Below are positions 53,275 to 63,981 of a stretch of DNA of 64,000 nt, in pieces (within the stretch, counting starts at the first letter, position 1; each line of letters opens with the position of its first letter). The notes under the pieces were generated by a model. The model was given only the letters and a program-made list of their open reading frames with translations. It was not told the origin of the DNA and searched no databases. This DNA is from Coriobacteriaceae bacterium (GTDB lineage Bacteria > Actinomycetota > Coriobacteriia > Coriobacteriales > Coriobacteriaceae). The stretch is from NCBI GenBank assembly GCA_902362275.1, contig CABIWB010000013.1, forward strand, positions 7,742 to 71,741. Direction: 5' to 3'. The translations under genes and the position numbers were made by a program.

Positions 53275-53982
53275 CTATAGGTTGCGTGCCCGGTAGACCT
53301 TGGTGCTGATGGCGCAGCTGACAGCGCCAAGGAAGACCGTTGCCAGCGCGGCAATTCCTGCGCACAGGAAGCCAAGAACGGAAGGATCGGGATTCGCCCC
53401 GGCAATCATCGACATGAGCTGGTTGCTGATGGGGTTGAATGAGTTTAGCGTGACCATGATAAGGCACATGTATAGGGCGTATAGACCAACGGATAGGCGT
53501 TGCGCCTTCATGTGTTCAAATCGAAAGAACAGAGGCAGTACCAAAAACACCGCCATGAGGGAGAAAAGCATCGATATTGCCGAGGCGATTGCGGTCTCAA
53601 AGACGGTCTCTCCCGTGGAGGGGATACCCACGCTGTTTAAGATTGGGATGGCGACGATACTCAACAGCACGGCCGCGCACGTCATGATGACCGAGAAAAT
53701 AGTGATGCACAGGTAGCGTGCGCTGACGATGCCTTTGCGTGAGATGGGCAACGCTGCCCGATAGCGCTCCCATCCGTTTTGGTTGTCGAGCCCGGCCAGC
53801 GACGTCATGGCCATGATAGGCGACATGGCACTGATCGCGAAGGCGCCGGCGGCGCTCATATCGGAATCACCATTCGATGCCCTGACGGCGGTCAGCACGA
53901 CGAAGATGAACAGGCCGACACCTGCGATGCTCGGGACGAGCGTGCGAACGATGGCGAGCTCGGACATAAAGGCACGTTTCAT
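53275..53982 (-). CDS. ABC-2 type transporter permease
   Basis: A 235-residue membrane subunit with six hydrophobic segments, for example LVPSIAGVGLFIFVVLTAV, YLCITIFSVIMTCAAVLLSI and ISMLFSLMAVFLVLPLFF. It contains DNQNGWERYRAALPISRKGI after the second helix, the cytoplasmic coupling element common in ABC-2 permeases of the ytrA-operon type. Its ATG overlaps the ATPase stop as ATGA. It is last in the GntR-ATPase-permease operon. Confidence 0.85.
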   Translation of the reverse strand: MKRAFMSELAIVRTLVPSIAGVGLFIFVVLTAVRASNGDSDMSAAGAFAISAMSPIMAMTSLAGLDNQNGWERYRAALPISRKGIVSARYLCITIFSVIMTCAAVLLSIVAIPILNSVGIPSTGETVFETAIASAISMLFSLMAVFLVLPLFFRFEHMKAQRLSVGLYALYMCLIMVTLNSFNPISNQLMSMIAGANPDPSVLGFLCAGIAALATVFLGAVSCAISTKVYRARNL

Positions 53983-54860
53983 TTCGAAGCCCCTTTCAGT
54001 ATGAGGTGCAGATAGTCATCAATGGTTGCCCGATCGCAGGGAATCTCGGGGAAGGCCTCGAGCGTTTCACGACGGTTGGGCACGAGCACATCCACGCTAT
54101 AGGCGTGGTGGACGGCACGGGCGCCTTCGACGCAAGCCATAAGCTCGGCGGCCTGCGCTTGGGTGCAGTGGGCGATGCCAGCGCGGTCGGTAATGTCCTC
54201 GCGTGGCAGGTCAAACACAATCGAGCCGTTATCGATGCAGATGACGCGGTCGGCAGCGCGATCGAGGTCGGACGTAATGTGGCTCGAGAGCAGCACACTG
54301 CGCTGACCGTCGGAAACAAAGGCAAGCAGCTCATCAAGCAGTTCCTCGCGTGCCATGGGATCGAGGCCCGCGGTGGCTTCGTCCAAAACGAGCAGCTTGG
54401 CATTGTGGCTGAGCGCGCAGACAAGTTGCAGCTTCATGCCCATACCGCGGGAGAGGTCCTTGACCTTTGCCTTGGGATCGAGGCCAAATCGGTTGATGAG
54501 GCTAGCGAAGGTGTCGTGGCTCCAGGTGGGGTACGCCGGGCCTACGAGCGACTCGATCTGGCCCACCTTGAGCGTGGAGGGGAAGGGGCACGTGTCCAGG
54601 ACAAGACCGACGCGGGAGCGTAGATGGCGTTGCAACTCATCGGGCGCGTCGGCGCCACAGCGCTGCCCAAACAGGTGCACCTCGCCGGCATCGAGCTTTA
54701 TAAGCCCGAGAGCAGCTCGAATCGTCGTTGTTTTGCCAGCACCGTTGGCACCAACAAAGCCGACGATCTGGCCAGGCTCCACGGCAAGCGTGACGTCGCG
54801 CAGCGAAAAGCGGTCGCTTACAGTGCGTGAGATGCCTTTGAGTTCAAGCAAGTTTTGCAT
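53979..54860 (-). CDS. ABC transporter ATP-binding protein
   Basis: 293 residues. ATG 54860 is fixed by AAAGGATATACC upstream; the open frame continues further without a start. Walker A is GANGAGKTTTIR, the signature DLSRGMGMKLQLVCAL and Walker B LLVLDEATAGLDP. The usual glutamate after Walker B is present; the signature is LSRGM rather than LSGGQ, as is common in this subfamily. It sits between a YtrA-like regulator and the permease; such systems typically export or protect against cell-wall-active compounds. Function is inferred from arrangement. Confidence 0.9.
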   Translation of the reverse strand: MQNLLELKGISRTVSDRFSLRDVTLAVEPGQIVGFVGANGAGKTTTIRAALGLIKLDAGEVHLFGQRCGADAPDELQRHLRSRVGLVLDTCPFPSTLKVGQIESLVGPAYPTWSHDTFASLINRFGLDPKAKVKDLSRGMGMKLQLVCALSHNAKLLVLDEATAGLDPMAREELLDELLAFVSDGQRSVLLSSHITSDLDRAADRVICIDNGSIVFDLPREDITDRAGIAHCTQAQAAELMACVEGARAVHHAYSVDVLVPNRRETLEAFPEIPCDRATIDDYLHLILKGASK

Positions 54861-54883
54861 GGTATATCCTTTCTTGCAGATGG

Positions 54884-55264
54884 CTACTGCATGGTTTCGG
54901 GGGCTACCAGGTCGAGCATCTCGTGCAGTTTGTCGCGCGTGACGCCCAGGGCTTCGGCTTGTTCTGCCGCCTGCGTAAGCAGCTCTTCGATATGGCAGAG
55001 CTGGTTTTCGCGCAAAAGCTCCTGGTTGCCGTCGGCAACAAAGCAGCCCTTGCCCTGCACGGTACAGATAAACCCGAGCTGCTCCAGGTCGGCGTAGGCG
55101 CGCTTGGTGGTGATGACGCTCACGCCCAGGTCGCTCGCGAGTGCACGGATGCTGGGGAGCTTGGCTCCCGCAGCGAGCGTGCCCGATAAGATCTGAGCTT
55201 TGACTTGCGAGGCTATTTGCTCGTAGATGGGCTTGTCGCTCGAATTGGATAGGATGATGTCCAC
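54884..55264 (-). CDS. GntR/YtrA-family transcriptional repressor
   Basis: 126 residues. The winged helix-turn-helix is typical: KPIYEQIASQVKAQILSGTL, AAGAKLPSIRALASDLGVSV, ITTKRAYADLEQLGFICTVQ, GKGCFVAD. Only a short helical tail (about 45 residues) follows, as in YtrA-type regulators that lack a ligand domain. It is first gene of the operon with the ATPase (23-base gap) and permease. The inverted repeat at 55292-55325 upstream is its probable operator, so it likely autoregulates the transporter. Confidence 0.9.
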   Translation of the reverse strand: MDIILSNSSDKPIYEQIASQVKAQILSGTLAAGAKLPSIRALASDLGVSVITTKRAYADLEQLGFICTVQGKGCFVADGNQELLRENQLCHIEELLTQAAEQAEALGVTRDKLHEMLDLVAPETMQ

Positions 55265-55291
55265 AGCGGCTCCTTAGCTGATGGGCTACAC

Positions 55292-55325
55292 GTGTATATA
55301 CCCGGTAAGCACAGTATATATACAC
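55292..55325 (-). promoter_or_regulatory. YtrA-like operator before the GntR/ABC operon
   Basis: GTGTATATAC (55292-55301) and GTATATATACAC (55314-55325) form an inverted repeat with a 12-base spacer, 28 bases upstream of the GntR start. The AT-rich arms include TATATA on the minus strand, so the site probably overlaps the promoter. Confidence 0.6.
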
Positions 55326-55479
55326 TATGCACAGTTCTGCAAGAGGCAAATGCGGATTGGGCCGGCTGCCCAGGCCCCAACTGATGAATTTGTCCTGATA
55401 GGTGCCCTATGGCGAGGTTTCGCGGCTACAATAGTACGGTTACATCGACGTAATGCACTCAATGCAAGAAAGGATCCGC

Positions 55480-57093
<1,614 letters not shown>

Positions 57094-57249
57094 CGCATCG
57101 GCGCGGTGGCCCTGCGGGGCTGCCGCGCCGCTTGCTTGCCTGATGCCGTGTGAGCGGCTATCATACCCACCGTCGTCTCAAGACCGGGGCGTCCGAGCAG
57201 TTCGGGTCCGATATCCTGCTCGTTAAACCTAAAACCAAAGGAGTACATA

Positions 57250-57972
57250 ATGATCAAGAAGGTCATGGAGGACTACAAGGTCCTGTTGCGGAGCATTCCC
57301 GCGGCAACGGTTTCGCTGTTTTTCGTGAGTGTCATCATGATGAACCTGCTGGCCAACAAAGAGCTTATCAGCCTGCCGTATCTGGCACTCGATTGCGGCT
57401 TTGTGGTGAGCTGGGTTTCGTTTTTGTGCCAGGACATGATCTGTAAGCGCTTTGGCGCCAAGGCATCCATCAAAATCTCTATCCTCGCGCTGCTGGTCAA
57501 CCTGGCCGTGAGCCTGTGCTTTTGGGCATGCTCGCTCACGCCCGGCATGTGGGGCGCCTACTACGACACGGGCATGATCGAGGTCAACACCGCCCTTAAC
57601 GCCACCATCGGCGGCACCTGGTACGTGGTGCTGGGCTCTTCACTGGCGATGCTCGTTTCTGCCGTGGTTAACTCCACGCTCAACCAGTCGCTCGGCCGTA
57701 TGCTCAAAAAGAATAACTTTGCGAGCTTTGCCTTCCGCTCCTATGTGTCCACGGGTGTTGGCCAGTTTATCGACAACCTGGTCTTTGCCATTGTGGTGAG
57801 CCACACGTTCTTTGGTTGGACCTGGGTGCAGGTCCTTATGTGCTCGTTGACGGGTGCCGTCGCCGAGCTGCTGTGCGAGGTTTTCCTGAGCCCAGTGGGC
57901 TACAAGGTCGTGCGCGGCTGGGAGCGCGAGAATGTGGGCTCCGAGTACCTTGAGCGCCACGCAACCGCCTAA
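57250..57972 (+). CDS. VUT/YhhQ-family membrane transporter
   Basis: A 240-residue, six-helix membrane protein. Segments resemble the Vut_1 (YhhQ) family that imports queuosine precursors: LLANKELISLPYLALDCGFV, VVSWVSFLCQDMICKRFG, the loop GGTWYVVLGSSLAMLVSAVV and STGVGQFIDNLVFAIVVSHT. Asp in SWVSFLCQDM and FIDN fits the family pattern. No preQ1-type riboswitch is visible in the 156-base leader. It is followed after 9 bases by an SDR gene, so both are co-transcribed. The substrate is uncertain. Confidence 0.8.
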   Translation: MIKKVMEDYKVLLRSIPAATVSLFFVSVIMMNLLANKELISLPYLALDCGFVVSWVSFLCQDMICKRFGAKASIKISILALLVNLAVSLCFWACSLTPGMWGAYYDTGMIEVNTALNATIGGTWYVVLGSSLAMLVSAVVNSTLNQSLGRMLKKNNFASFAFRSYVSTGVGQFIDNLVFAIVVSHTFFGWTWVQVLMCSLTGAVAELLCEVFLSPVGYKVVRGWERENVGSEYLERHATA

Positions 57973-57981
57973 GGAGCAAGT

Positions 57982-58662
57982 ATGCGGGTTTTGATCACGG
58001 GCGCTTCGGGCGGTATCGGAGCCGCATGCGTGCAGCGCTTTTTGGACGAGGGCCACGAGGTCGTGGGCTTTGATCTGCTGCCGGCGGCAATCGAACACGA
58101 GCGCTACCGCCATCTGATTGTTGATGTCCGCGAACTGGACTCGTTTCCAGACGACCTTGAACCACAGATAATCGTAAACGTTGCCGGTACGCAGGATTCG
58201 GCCGACGACATCGCCGCCAACCTGTGTGGCACCATCAACGTGACCGAGCGTTACGCCTTTGTGGGGGAGGGGCTTGCCGCCAAGCCGGTGCCGGCTATCA
58301 AATCCGTGGTCAATGTGGGGTCGGCGAGCGGGCATACGGGATCGGAGTTTCCCGACTATGCCGCCAGCAAGGGCGGCGTTATCGCCTACACCAAGAACCT
58401 TGCAAACCGTCTGGCGCCGCAGGCTATCGCCAACAGTGTGGACCCGGGTGGCGTCATCACGCCGCTCAACCGTTGCGTGATGGAAGACGAACACCTGTGG
58501 AACCAGATTATGGAGCTCACGCCGCTTAAGCGCTGGGCCACCGCCCAAGAGATCGCCGAGTGGATCTACTTTGTGGGCGTGACCAACCGGTTTATGACCG
58601 GGCAGAGTCTGCTAATCGATGGCGGCGAGGCCGGCCGCACACAATTTATTTGGCCCGAATAG
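57982..58662 (+). CDS. Short-chain dehydrogenase/reductase
   Basis: A 226-residue, NAD(P)-binding Rossmann protein. It starts MRVLITGASGGIGAACVQRF (cofactor loop GASGGIG), has NVAGTQD, the catalytic Ser in VVNVGSASGHTGS and Tyr-x3-Lys in DYAASKGGVIAYTKNLANRL. Then follow VDPGGVITPLNR and a C-terminal TGQSLLIDGGEA. It resembles 3-oxoacyl-ACP-reductase-like enzymes but the substrate cannot be read. The start is preceded by AAGGAGC. It lies in an operon with the VUT transporter. Confidence 0.88.
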   Translation: MRVLITGASGGIGAACVQRFLDEGHEVVGFDLLPAAIEHERYRHLIVDVRELDSFPDDLEPQIIVNVAGTQDSADDIAANLCGTINVTERYAFVGEGLAAKPVPAIKSVVNVGSASGHTGSEFPDYAASKGGVIAYTKNLANRLAPQAIANSVDPGGVITPLNRCVMEDEHLWNQIMELTPLKRWATAQEIAEWIYFVGVTNRFMTGQSLLIDGGEAGRTQFIWPE

Positions 58663-58663
58663 G

Positions 58664-58700
58664 AAATGCGCCCGATGGAAAGCCGTCGGGCGCATTTTTG
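58664..58700. terminator. Terminator between SDR and ung
   Basis: AAATGCGCCCGA (58664-58675) and TCGGGCGCATTT (58686-58697) form a perfect 12-bp stem followed by TTG; on the minus strand the stem ends in TTTCC. It lies between convergent genes. Confidence 0.85.
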
Positions 58701-58712
58701 ATGTATCGATTT

Positions 58713-59438
58713 TTAGCCGAGGCAAGTCCAGTTGACGGGGGTCGAGCCGTGCTGTTCGAGTAGCTGATTGGCTGCCGAGAAGGGACGCGACCCCATAAAG
58801 GCGGGGAGTTCTGCCGTGGCGCGGTTGGCCGAAAGCGGCGAGGGGTGCGTGGAGGCCAGACAGAACTTGCCGGTTGCCTTGCCCGCGCCGGTCGCGACGA
58901 GCTTACCTTCGACCATCTGCTGGGCAAAGCGGCCCCATGCCAAAAAGACAACCGGTTGGGGCAGCTGGCAGCAGCGTTCGATAACGTAGTCGGTGAGCGT
59001 GCTCCAGCCCAGTTTCGCGTGCGAGTTCGCGGCATGCTCGCGCACGGTGAGCGTAGTGTTGAGAAGCAGGACGCCCTGTTGTGCCCATGGCGTTAAATCT
59101 CCTGTGGCGGGAATAGGGCAGCCCAGATCGGCATTGAGTTCCTTGTAGATGTTGCGCAGGCTCGGCGGCAACTTGGTTTGCGTTGCGGGGACCGAGAACG
59201 ACAGTCCCATTGCCTGGTTGGGCCCGTGATAGGGGTCTTGACCCAAGATGACAACTTTGACCTGGTCGGCCGGGGTGTAGGCGAGGGCATTGAGGATGTC
59301 GTCTTGTGCCGGGTAGATAGTCTGCTCGGCACGCAAAAGGGCGATGCGCTCGAGCAGCTGGTTCGTAGTGTCACGTACCGGCTGCGGCGCATTGCCCAAC
59401 CAAGTTGCTATGTTGAGGTCGCGGGTTGCGGTGTCCAT
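58713..59438 (-). CDS. ung: Uracil-DNA glycosylase, family 1
   Basis: 241 residues. It removes uracil from DNA at the start of base-excision repair. The water-activating loop GQDPYHGPNQAMGLSFSV (Asp about 66, Tyr-His of family 1), PPSLRNIYKELNADLG, GVLLLNTTLTVREHAANSHA, VFLAWGRFAQ and the Leu-intercalation loop STHPSPLSANRA are all present. ATG 59438 follows AAGGAG. Length and motifs are normal. Monocistronic. Confidence 0.95.
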   Translation of the reverse strand: MDTATRDLNIATWLGNAPQPVRDTTNQLLERIALLRAEQTIYPAQDDILNALAYTPADQVKVVILGQDPYHGPNQAMGLSFSVPATQTKLPPSLRNIYKELNADLGCPIPATGDLTPWAQQGVLLLNTTLTVREHAANSHAKLGWSTLTDYVIERCCQLPQPVVFLAWGRFAQQMVEGKLVATGAGKATGKFCLASTHPSPLSANRATAELPAFMGSRPFSAANQLLEQHGSTPVNWTCLG

Positions 59439-59526
59439 GGGGCTCCTTTATGGCAGATGCTCTGTTGGCATCTATTGTAAAGGCGCACCGGTTGCCTTTA
59501 TGCCGCGGCTGCATGAAGAGCGGGGC

Positions 59527-60429
59527 CTACGAGGCGCGCTCGGGCGCTCCTGCCATACGAGCGTGTCCATGTGCGCGGAGGCGCGGAAGCTCGACGGTTG
59601 CCGCCATGACGCCGGTGAGGATGAGAGCTGCACCCAGGAAGGCGATGGGGCTCAGGATCTCGCCGACTAGGAAGAACGAAAAGACGGCGGAGCAGACCGG
59701 CTCGAGCGAGAAGGCAAAGCCGGTGGTCTCGGCAGGCACGTGGGGCTGCACGAGCGTCTGGGTGATAAAGCCGTAGGCAGAGCAGATGAGTGCGAGCGCG
59801 ACGACGACCACGATCTCGCCCGGCGTGCTGGGAAGCGTGAAGCTGCCAAAGGTGAATGCCGCGACGCCCGAGAACAAACCGCCAAAGCCTAGCTGCCAAA
59901 CGCCCAGAGCCAGCGGATCGACTTCTTCGACAAAGCGCTTGGCCACGATGATGTGGCTGGCATAGATAAAGGCCGAGAGCAGCATGATGAGCGCGCCCGG
60001 GTTCAGGCTAGTGAAGTCGGCGCCCGAGAGCAGCAACATACCGCAGGTGACGATGGCGGTGCCGACGAGCACTTTGCGCTCGGGGGCGCGGCGCAGCAGG
60101 GCGGCGTTAGCAAACGGCACGATCACGACCGTCAGGCTCTGCAAAAAGCCGGCAGTGGAGGCAGAGGTGAGGCTGGAGCCCAGGCACATGCAGGTGAGCT
60201 CGGTTGCCATGATGGCGCCGATGATAGCGGCGCGAACCATAAGGTCGCGGTTGATGCGGAACGCGCGTTTGTGGAAGAGCAGCAGGCAGGCCGCAAAGGC
60301 GATGATGCAGCGTAGCGCGACGATACTCGTGGCGTTCATGCTGTCCATGCCGATCTTCATGAGGGGATACGAAAAGCCCCATGCGACGGGAACGGAAAAT
60401 GAGAGCGCGATTGCTTTTTTGCGATCCAT
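59527..60429 (-). CDS. EamA-family transporter
   Basis: A 300-residue, ten-helix drug/metabolite transporter. Repeat 1 begins IALSFSVPVAWGFSYPLMKI, with STAGFLQSLTVVIVPFANAA; repeat 2 contains MLLSAFIYASHIIVAKRFVE and FAFSLEPVCSAVFSFFLVGE, followed by LGAALILTGVMAATVELPRL. AAAGGAG precedes ATG 60429. The gene is divergent from the LysR gene at 60588, which is its likely regulator. Substrate unknown. Confidence 0.88.
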   Translation of the reverse strand: MDRKKAIALSFSVPVAWGFSYPLMKIGMDSMNATSIVALRCIIAFAACLLLFHKRAFRINRDLMVRAAIIGAIMATELTCMCLGSSLTSASTAGFLQSLTVVIVPFANAALLRRAPERKVLVGTAIVTCGMLLLSGADFTSLNPGALIMLLSAFIYASHIIVAKRFVEEVDPLALGVWQLGFGGLFSGVAAFTFGSFTLPSTPGEIVVVVALALICSAYGFITQTLVQPHVPAETTGFAFSLEPVCSAVFSFFLVGEILSPIAFLGAALILTGVMAATVELPRLRAHGHARMAGAPERAS

Positions 60430-60587
60430 GGGACTCCTTTTGTTACAGAACGGTTTCGTAAAAAGGATTCTGCTCCCAGATTTGGATGTAGTAAAGCGAA
60501 TGTATCTTCAGTATGATTAAGAAATGCTAAAGTAGGCGCGAAAAGCGCTGACAAAACGTTTTACGGCTGCATTGATGTGGAGGCACG

Positions 60588-61454
60588 ATGGCATCGCGGT
60601 ATCAGATTGTTTGTATGGTGGTCGATCGCGGCAGTCTTAAGGGCGCGGCGGACGAGCTGGGCTATACGCAAAGTGCGGTGAGCCAGGCCGTCAAGGCGCT
60701 CGAGCGCGAGCTGGGTACCACGCTTATCGAGCGCGGAAAGCAGGGCGTTTCGCTTACGCGCGACGGTAAACAATATCTGCCGTATCTGCGCCAAATCGTG
60801 ACCGCCGAGGCCGAGCTCGAGGGCAAGCGCCAGGAGCTGCTGGGGCTTTCGTCGACCGATATTCGCATTGCGACGTTTACCAACGTGAGTCGTACCGTGC
60901 TGCCGCGTGTGATCCGCGACTTTGGAGCGCTGCACCCGGGCGTGCACTTTACCCTCAAGCAGGGCGATTACACGCGCAACGCCCAGTGGGTGCACGATGG
61001 CGTGGTTGATTTTTGTTTTACGGCGCGCGGATTTACCGCGGGGCTCGAGAAGCGCGTGGTCTATCACGATGAGTTGGTGGCGCTGTTGCCGGCCGCGCAT
61101 CCGCTGACGGCAAAGGAAAAGGTGACGCTCGCCGACCTGGCGTCCGAGCCGTTTGTGCTGCTGGATGAGGGCGAACAGAGCCTGGTGCTCGATGCATTCG
61201 CGGCGCATGGACTGTCGCCGCACGTGACGAGTGAGGTGACCGACGACTACACCATCATGGCGATGGTGGAGGAGGGCCTAGGCGTGAGCATGCTATATCG
61301 CCGTACCGTCGAGGGCATGCGGGCCGATATTCGCGTACGTCCCATCGTGCATGCCCCCTCGCGCGACGTGGTGGCCGCCTGGCGCAGCTGGGACACCATG
61401 CCTATCGCCACGAGGCGCTTTATCGACTATATGAGCTCGCATATTGTCAATTAA
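60588..61454 (+). CDS. LysR-family transcriptional regulator
   Basis: 288 residues. The helix-turn-helix is MASRYQIVCMVVDRGSLKGA, ADELGYTQSAVSQAVKALER, ELGTTLIERG. The effector domain contains IRIATFTNVSRTVLPRVIRD, VHFTLKQGDYTRNAQWVHDG, VVYHDELVALLPAAHPLTAK and MVEEGLGVSMLYRRT. It is shorter at the N-terminus than many LysR proteins, which usually begin a few residues earlier. Divergent from the EamA transporter with a 158-base spacer, the classical arrangement for control of the neighbour. Confidence 0.9.
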   Translation: MASRYQIVCMVVDRGSLKGAADELGYTQSAVSQAVKALERELGTTLIERGKQGVSLTRDGKQYLPYLRQIVTAEAELEGKRQELLGLSSTDIRIATFTNVSRTVLPRVIRDFGALHPGVHFTLKQGDYTRNAQWVHDGVVDFCFTARGFTAGLEKRVVYHDELVALLPAAHPLTAKEKVTLADLASEPFVLLDEGEQSLVLDAFAAHGLSPHVTSEVTDDYTIMAMVEEGLGVSMLYRRTVEGMRADIRVRPIVHAPSRDVVAAWRSWDTMPIATRRFIDYMSSHIVN

Positions 61455-61481
61455 TGACTGGCGTGGCGTTGAGTGCGGTGT

Positions 61482-62864
61482 TTAGCGGGCTGTCGCTTTG
61501 GCTTGGGTGGCGCGATAGGTGCGTGCCGGGTGGCAAAGTAGTACCGCCACGACCATAAAGAACGCCGTGGTGCCCAGGCTGATGGGGTAGACCATCATGA
61601 TGTTCGCAAAGGTGCGGAAGTGCGGGAACACGCAGAACACCCAATAGAAGCGGATGCCGCAGACACAGATCATGGTGATGAGGGCGGGCGTGAGCGAGAT
61701 ACCAAAGCCGCGCAGGTAGCCGGACATGTTTTCGTAGAACATGCTAAAAGCGTACGCCGGGAAGATCGAACACACGCGAATATAGCCGATCGAGACGATG
61801 TTGGGGTCGCTGTTGAACAGCGATAGGATCTCGCGCCCCAGACCGACAATAACGATAATCGTGGTGAGCGCGACGATACCGCCTTCGACCAGGCAGACCT
61901 TGAGCGTTTTGGTGCAGCGGTCGATCTGGCGGGCACCGTGGTTTTGTCCCACAAAGGTGGTGCAAGCCTGGCTAAAGCTGTTGAGCAGGTTGTAACACAC
62001 ATACTCCAAGCTCATAGCGGCGCTCGATGCCGCCATGACTTCGGTGCCCAGGCTATTGATGGCGGATTGGATGATGATGTTGGCGACGGCAAAGACAGCG
62101 CTTTGGATGCCGGCGGGCAGGCCAATCTTGACGATGCGCTTGAGGGCGACGGGGTCGATAGCCAGGTCGCGTGGGGTGACGCGGACGACGGAGTCGGTCT
62201 TGAGTAGGCGGATAAAGAGCGTAGCGGCGCTGACAGTGTAAGCGATGGCGGTGGCGATGGCGACGCCCGCGACGCCCCAGTGGAGTACGGGGACAAAGAT
62301 GAGGTCCAGGCCAATGTTGAGGACGGTGGACACGGCAAGCGCCTGCAGCGGCATGCGGGTGATGCCGACGGAGCGGAAGATCGCGGCCTCAAAGTTGTAG
62401 AGCAAGATCGAGGGCATGCTGAGCAAAAAGACGCGTAGGTAGAGCGAAGCGAGCGGCATGGTTTCGGCGGGAACGTTGAGCGCGGCGAGCATGGGCTCGG
62501 CAAACATCTCGCCCAGGGCGATGACGACAAAGCCCACGAGCGCCATTAAAATCGAGGTATGGACGGCGCGTTTGACCATGTTCTGATCGTTGCGGCCGAT
62601 GGCGTTGGCGATGACCACGTTGGAGCCAAGCGACATGCCAATAAACAGGTTGAGCATAAGACTGGTAAGCGGAACATTGGAGCCGACCGCCGCCATGGCG
62701 AGGGTTCCCTGGTCGCCCGAGAAGTTACCGATAATGACCGTGGCGATGAGGTTCGACAGCTGCTCCAAGATGCTCGTGGCGGCCACGGGGAAGGCGAACA
62801 GGGGAACATTGCGCCACAGCGAGCCGGTGGTCATGTCAATGTGCTTAGATACGGTGTCAGCCAT
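61482..62864 (-). CDS. MATE-family efflux transporter
   Basis: A 460-residue, twelve-helix multidrug/toxin extrusion protein made of two homologous halves. The first begins TGSLWRNVPLFAFPVAATSI and LEQLSNLIATVIIGNFSGDQ; the second LKRIVKIGLPAGIQSAVFAV. The conserved stretches MLNLFIGMSLGSNVVIANAI and NSFSQACTTFVGQNHGARQI (family motif VGQNxGA) are clear. It likely exports cations or drugs using Na+ or H+. Convergent with LysR, 27 bases apart. Confidence 0.92.
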   Translation of the reverse strand: MADTVSKHIDMTTGSLWRNVPLFAFPVAATSILEQLSNLIATVIIGNFSGDQGTLAMAAVGSNVPLTSLMLNLFIGMSLGSNVVIANAIGRNDQNMVKRAVHTSILMALVGFVVIALGEMFAEPMLAALNVPAETMPLASLYLRVFLLSMPSILLYNFEAAIFRSVGITRMPLQALAVSTVLNIGLDLIFVPVLHWGVAGVAIATAIAYTVSAATLFIRLLKTDSVVRVTPRDLAIDPVALKRIVKIGLPAGIQSAVFAVANIIIQSAINSLGTEVMAASSAAMSLEYVCYNLLNSFSQACTTFVGQNHGARQIDRCTKTLKVCLVEGGIVALTTIIVIVGLGREILSLFNSDPNIVSIGYIRVCSIFPAYAFSMFYENMSGYLRGFGISLTPALITMICVCGIRFYWVFCVFPHFRTFANIMMVYPISLGTTAFFMVVAVLLCHPARTYRATQAKATAR

Positions 62865-62935
62865 ACGCTCTCAATCTCTAATATGCTTTTTCGTGCTTAT
62901 TTGCGCAGATGATGATACTCCTAATGCAACCAGTC

Positions 62936-63025
62936 GGCACTTAGGGACGTTCCTTTTCTGTCGGCAGCTGGGGACACTCCTTATCTCTTCTAACTAGTCA
63001 TTCAAGAACGTCCCCAATGACTAGG
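62936..63025. repeat. Intergenic hairpin repeats of the GGGACGTCC / CTAGTCAT type
   Basis: The first part (CGGCACTTAGGGACGTTCC and on to CTGTCGGCA) matches 48974-49005. The second (TAACTAGTCATTCAAG, ACGTCCCCAATGACTAG) matches parts of 37703-37762. They lie in the 216-base gap between the MATE gene and the methyltransferase. Confidence 0.55.
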
Positions 63026-63080
63026 TGGGGAAGGCGTGCGACAATGGTGGGCGTTGTGTCGTTCGCGCTAAGGAGTTGCC

Positions 63081-63896
63081 ATGTTGTTGTGTCTCGTTTG
63101 CCATGAGCCGTTGGTGGACGACGAGCGTGGTGCTGCATGTGCGGGCGGACACCAGTTTGACCGTGCGCGCGAGGGCTATCTATATCTACTGCGCTCGTCC
63201 AAGAGCGGCGACTCCATGGGCGATCCCAAGTCGCAGGCACGCAGCCGTCGCGACTTTTTGAACCGCGGCTACTACGCGCCGCTGCGCGATGCAATGGTCG
63301 AGCTGGTGCGCAAGCAGGTGTCTGGGCGCGCCGCGTCTACGGATGGTCCCATGACGCTGCTCGATATTTGCTGTGGCGAGGGCTATTACACGAGTGCCCT
63401 GGGCGCGGTGCCGGGCGTGGATGCTTACGGGTTCGACTTGGGCAAAGAGATGGTGCGCCTGGCCGCCAAGCGCGGCGATGCGACCTATTTCGTGGCCAAC
63501 ATGAAGGATATTCCCGTGGCCGATGGCGCCTTCGATATGGTGACCGAGCTTTTTGCCCCCTTTAACGAGCGCGAGTTTGCCCGCGTGCTGGCGCCAGAGG
63601 GCTCGCTCTATACCGTGGTGCCGGGTGCTCGGCATCTGTTTGGGCTCAAGGAGGTGCTCTACAACACGCCATATCTCAACGATGAGAAGCTGCCGAAGAC
63701 TACCGAGCTCGAGTTGGTCGGAACGCAGCGGGTATCTGCGAATATTACGCTTCAGACCCAGGCTGATATCGAGGCAGTGTTCCAGATGACGCCGTACTAC
63801 TACCGCACGCGCCCTGCCGACAAAGAGCGCCTGGCAAACCTGGACACGCTTCAAACCGATATCGACTTCATCATCGCCGAGTACCGCCACAGCTAA
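63081..63896 (+). CDS. RlmA-type 23S rRNA (guanine) methyltransferase homologue
   Basis: 271 residues. The N-terminal zinc knuckle has Cys4, Cys7, Cys20 and His24 (CLVCHEPL and CAGGHQFD), then DRAREGYLYLL, the signature start of the RlmA family. The SAM site is LLDICCGEGYYTSALG (about 94-109), with GFDLGKEMVRLAAKRG and FVANMKDIPVADGAFDM. The C-terminal part (FQMTPYYYRTRPADKERLAN) agrees with the family. It methylates a guanine in the 745-748 region of 23S rRNA, which affects macrolide-type antibiotic sensitivity in some members. AAGGAG precedes ATG 63081. Confidence 0.88.
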   Translation: MLLCLVCHEPLVDDERGAACAGGHQFDRAREGYLYLLRSSKSGDSMGDPKSQARSRRDFLNRGYYAPLRDAMVELVRKQVSGRAASTDGPMTLLDICCGEGYYTSALGAVPGVDAYGFDLGKEMVRLAAKRGDATYFVANMKDIPVADGAFDMVTELFAPFNEREFARVLAPEGSLYTVVPGARHLFGLKEVLYNTPYLNDEKLPKTTELELVGTQRVSANITLQTQADIEAVFQMTPYYYRTRPADKERLANLDTLQTDIDFIIAEYRHS

Positions 63897-63939
63897 CAAC
63901 CTGCCAAAAAAGGGTAGTGTCCCGAATGTTGGTGTAGAG

Positions 63940-63981
63940 CTCGGTTCTCGAGGGTAGCCGCAGGCTGCCCAAGGAACCGAG
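63940..63981. repeat. Nested hairpin at the right edge
   Basis: CTCGGTTC (63940-63947) pairs with GAACCGAG (63974-63981), and inside it GGGTAGCC (63952-63959) with GGCTGCCC (63963-63970, one G-U). No gene starts after it before the window ends. It could be a terminator-like or regulatory hairpin of the next unit. Confidence 0.45.

Noticed and set aside
57094..57249. preQ1 riboswitch before the VUT transporter
   Set aside because: I looked for the class I hairpin with an A-rich tail and a class II arrangement and found neither; the GC-rich repeats near 57100 do not fit.
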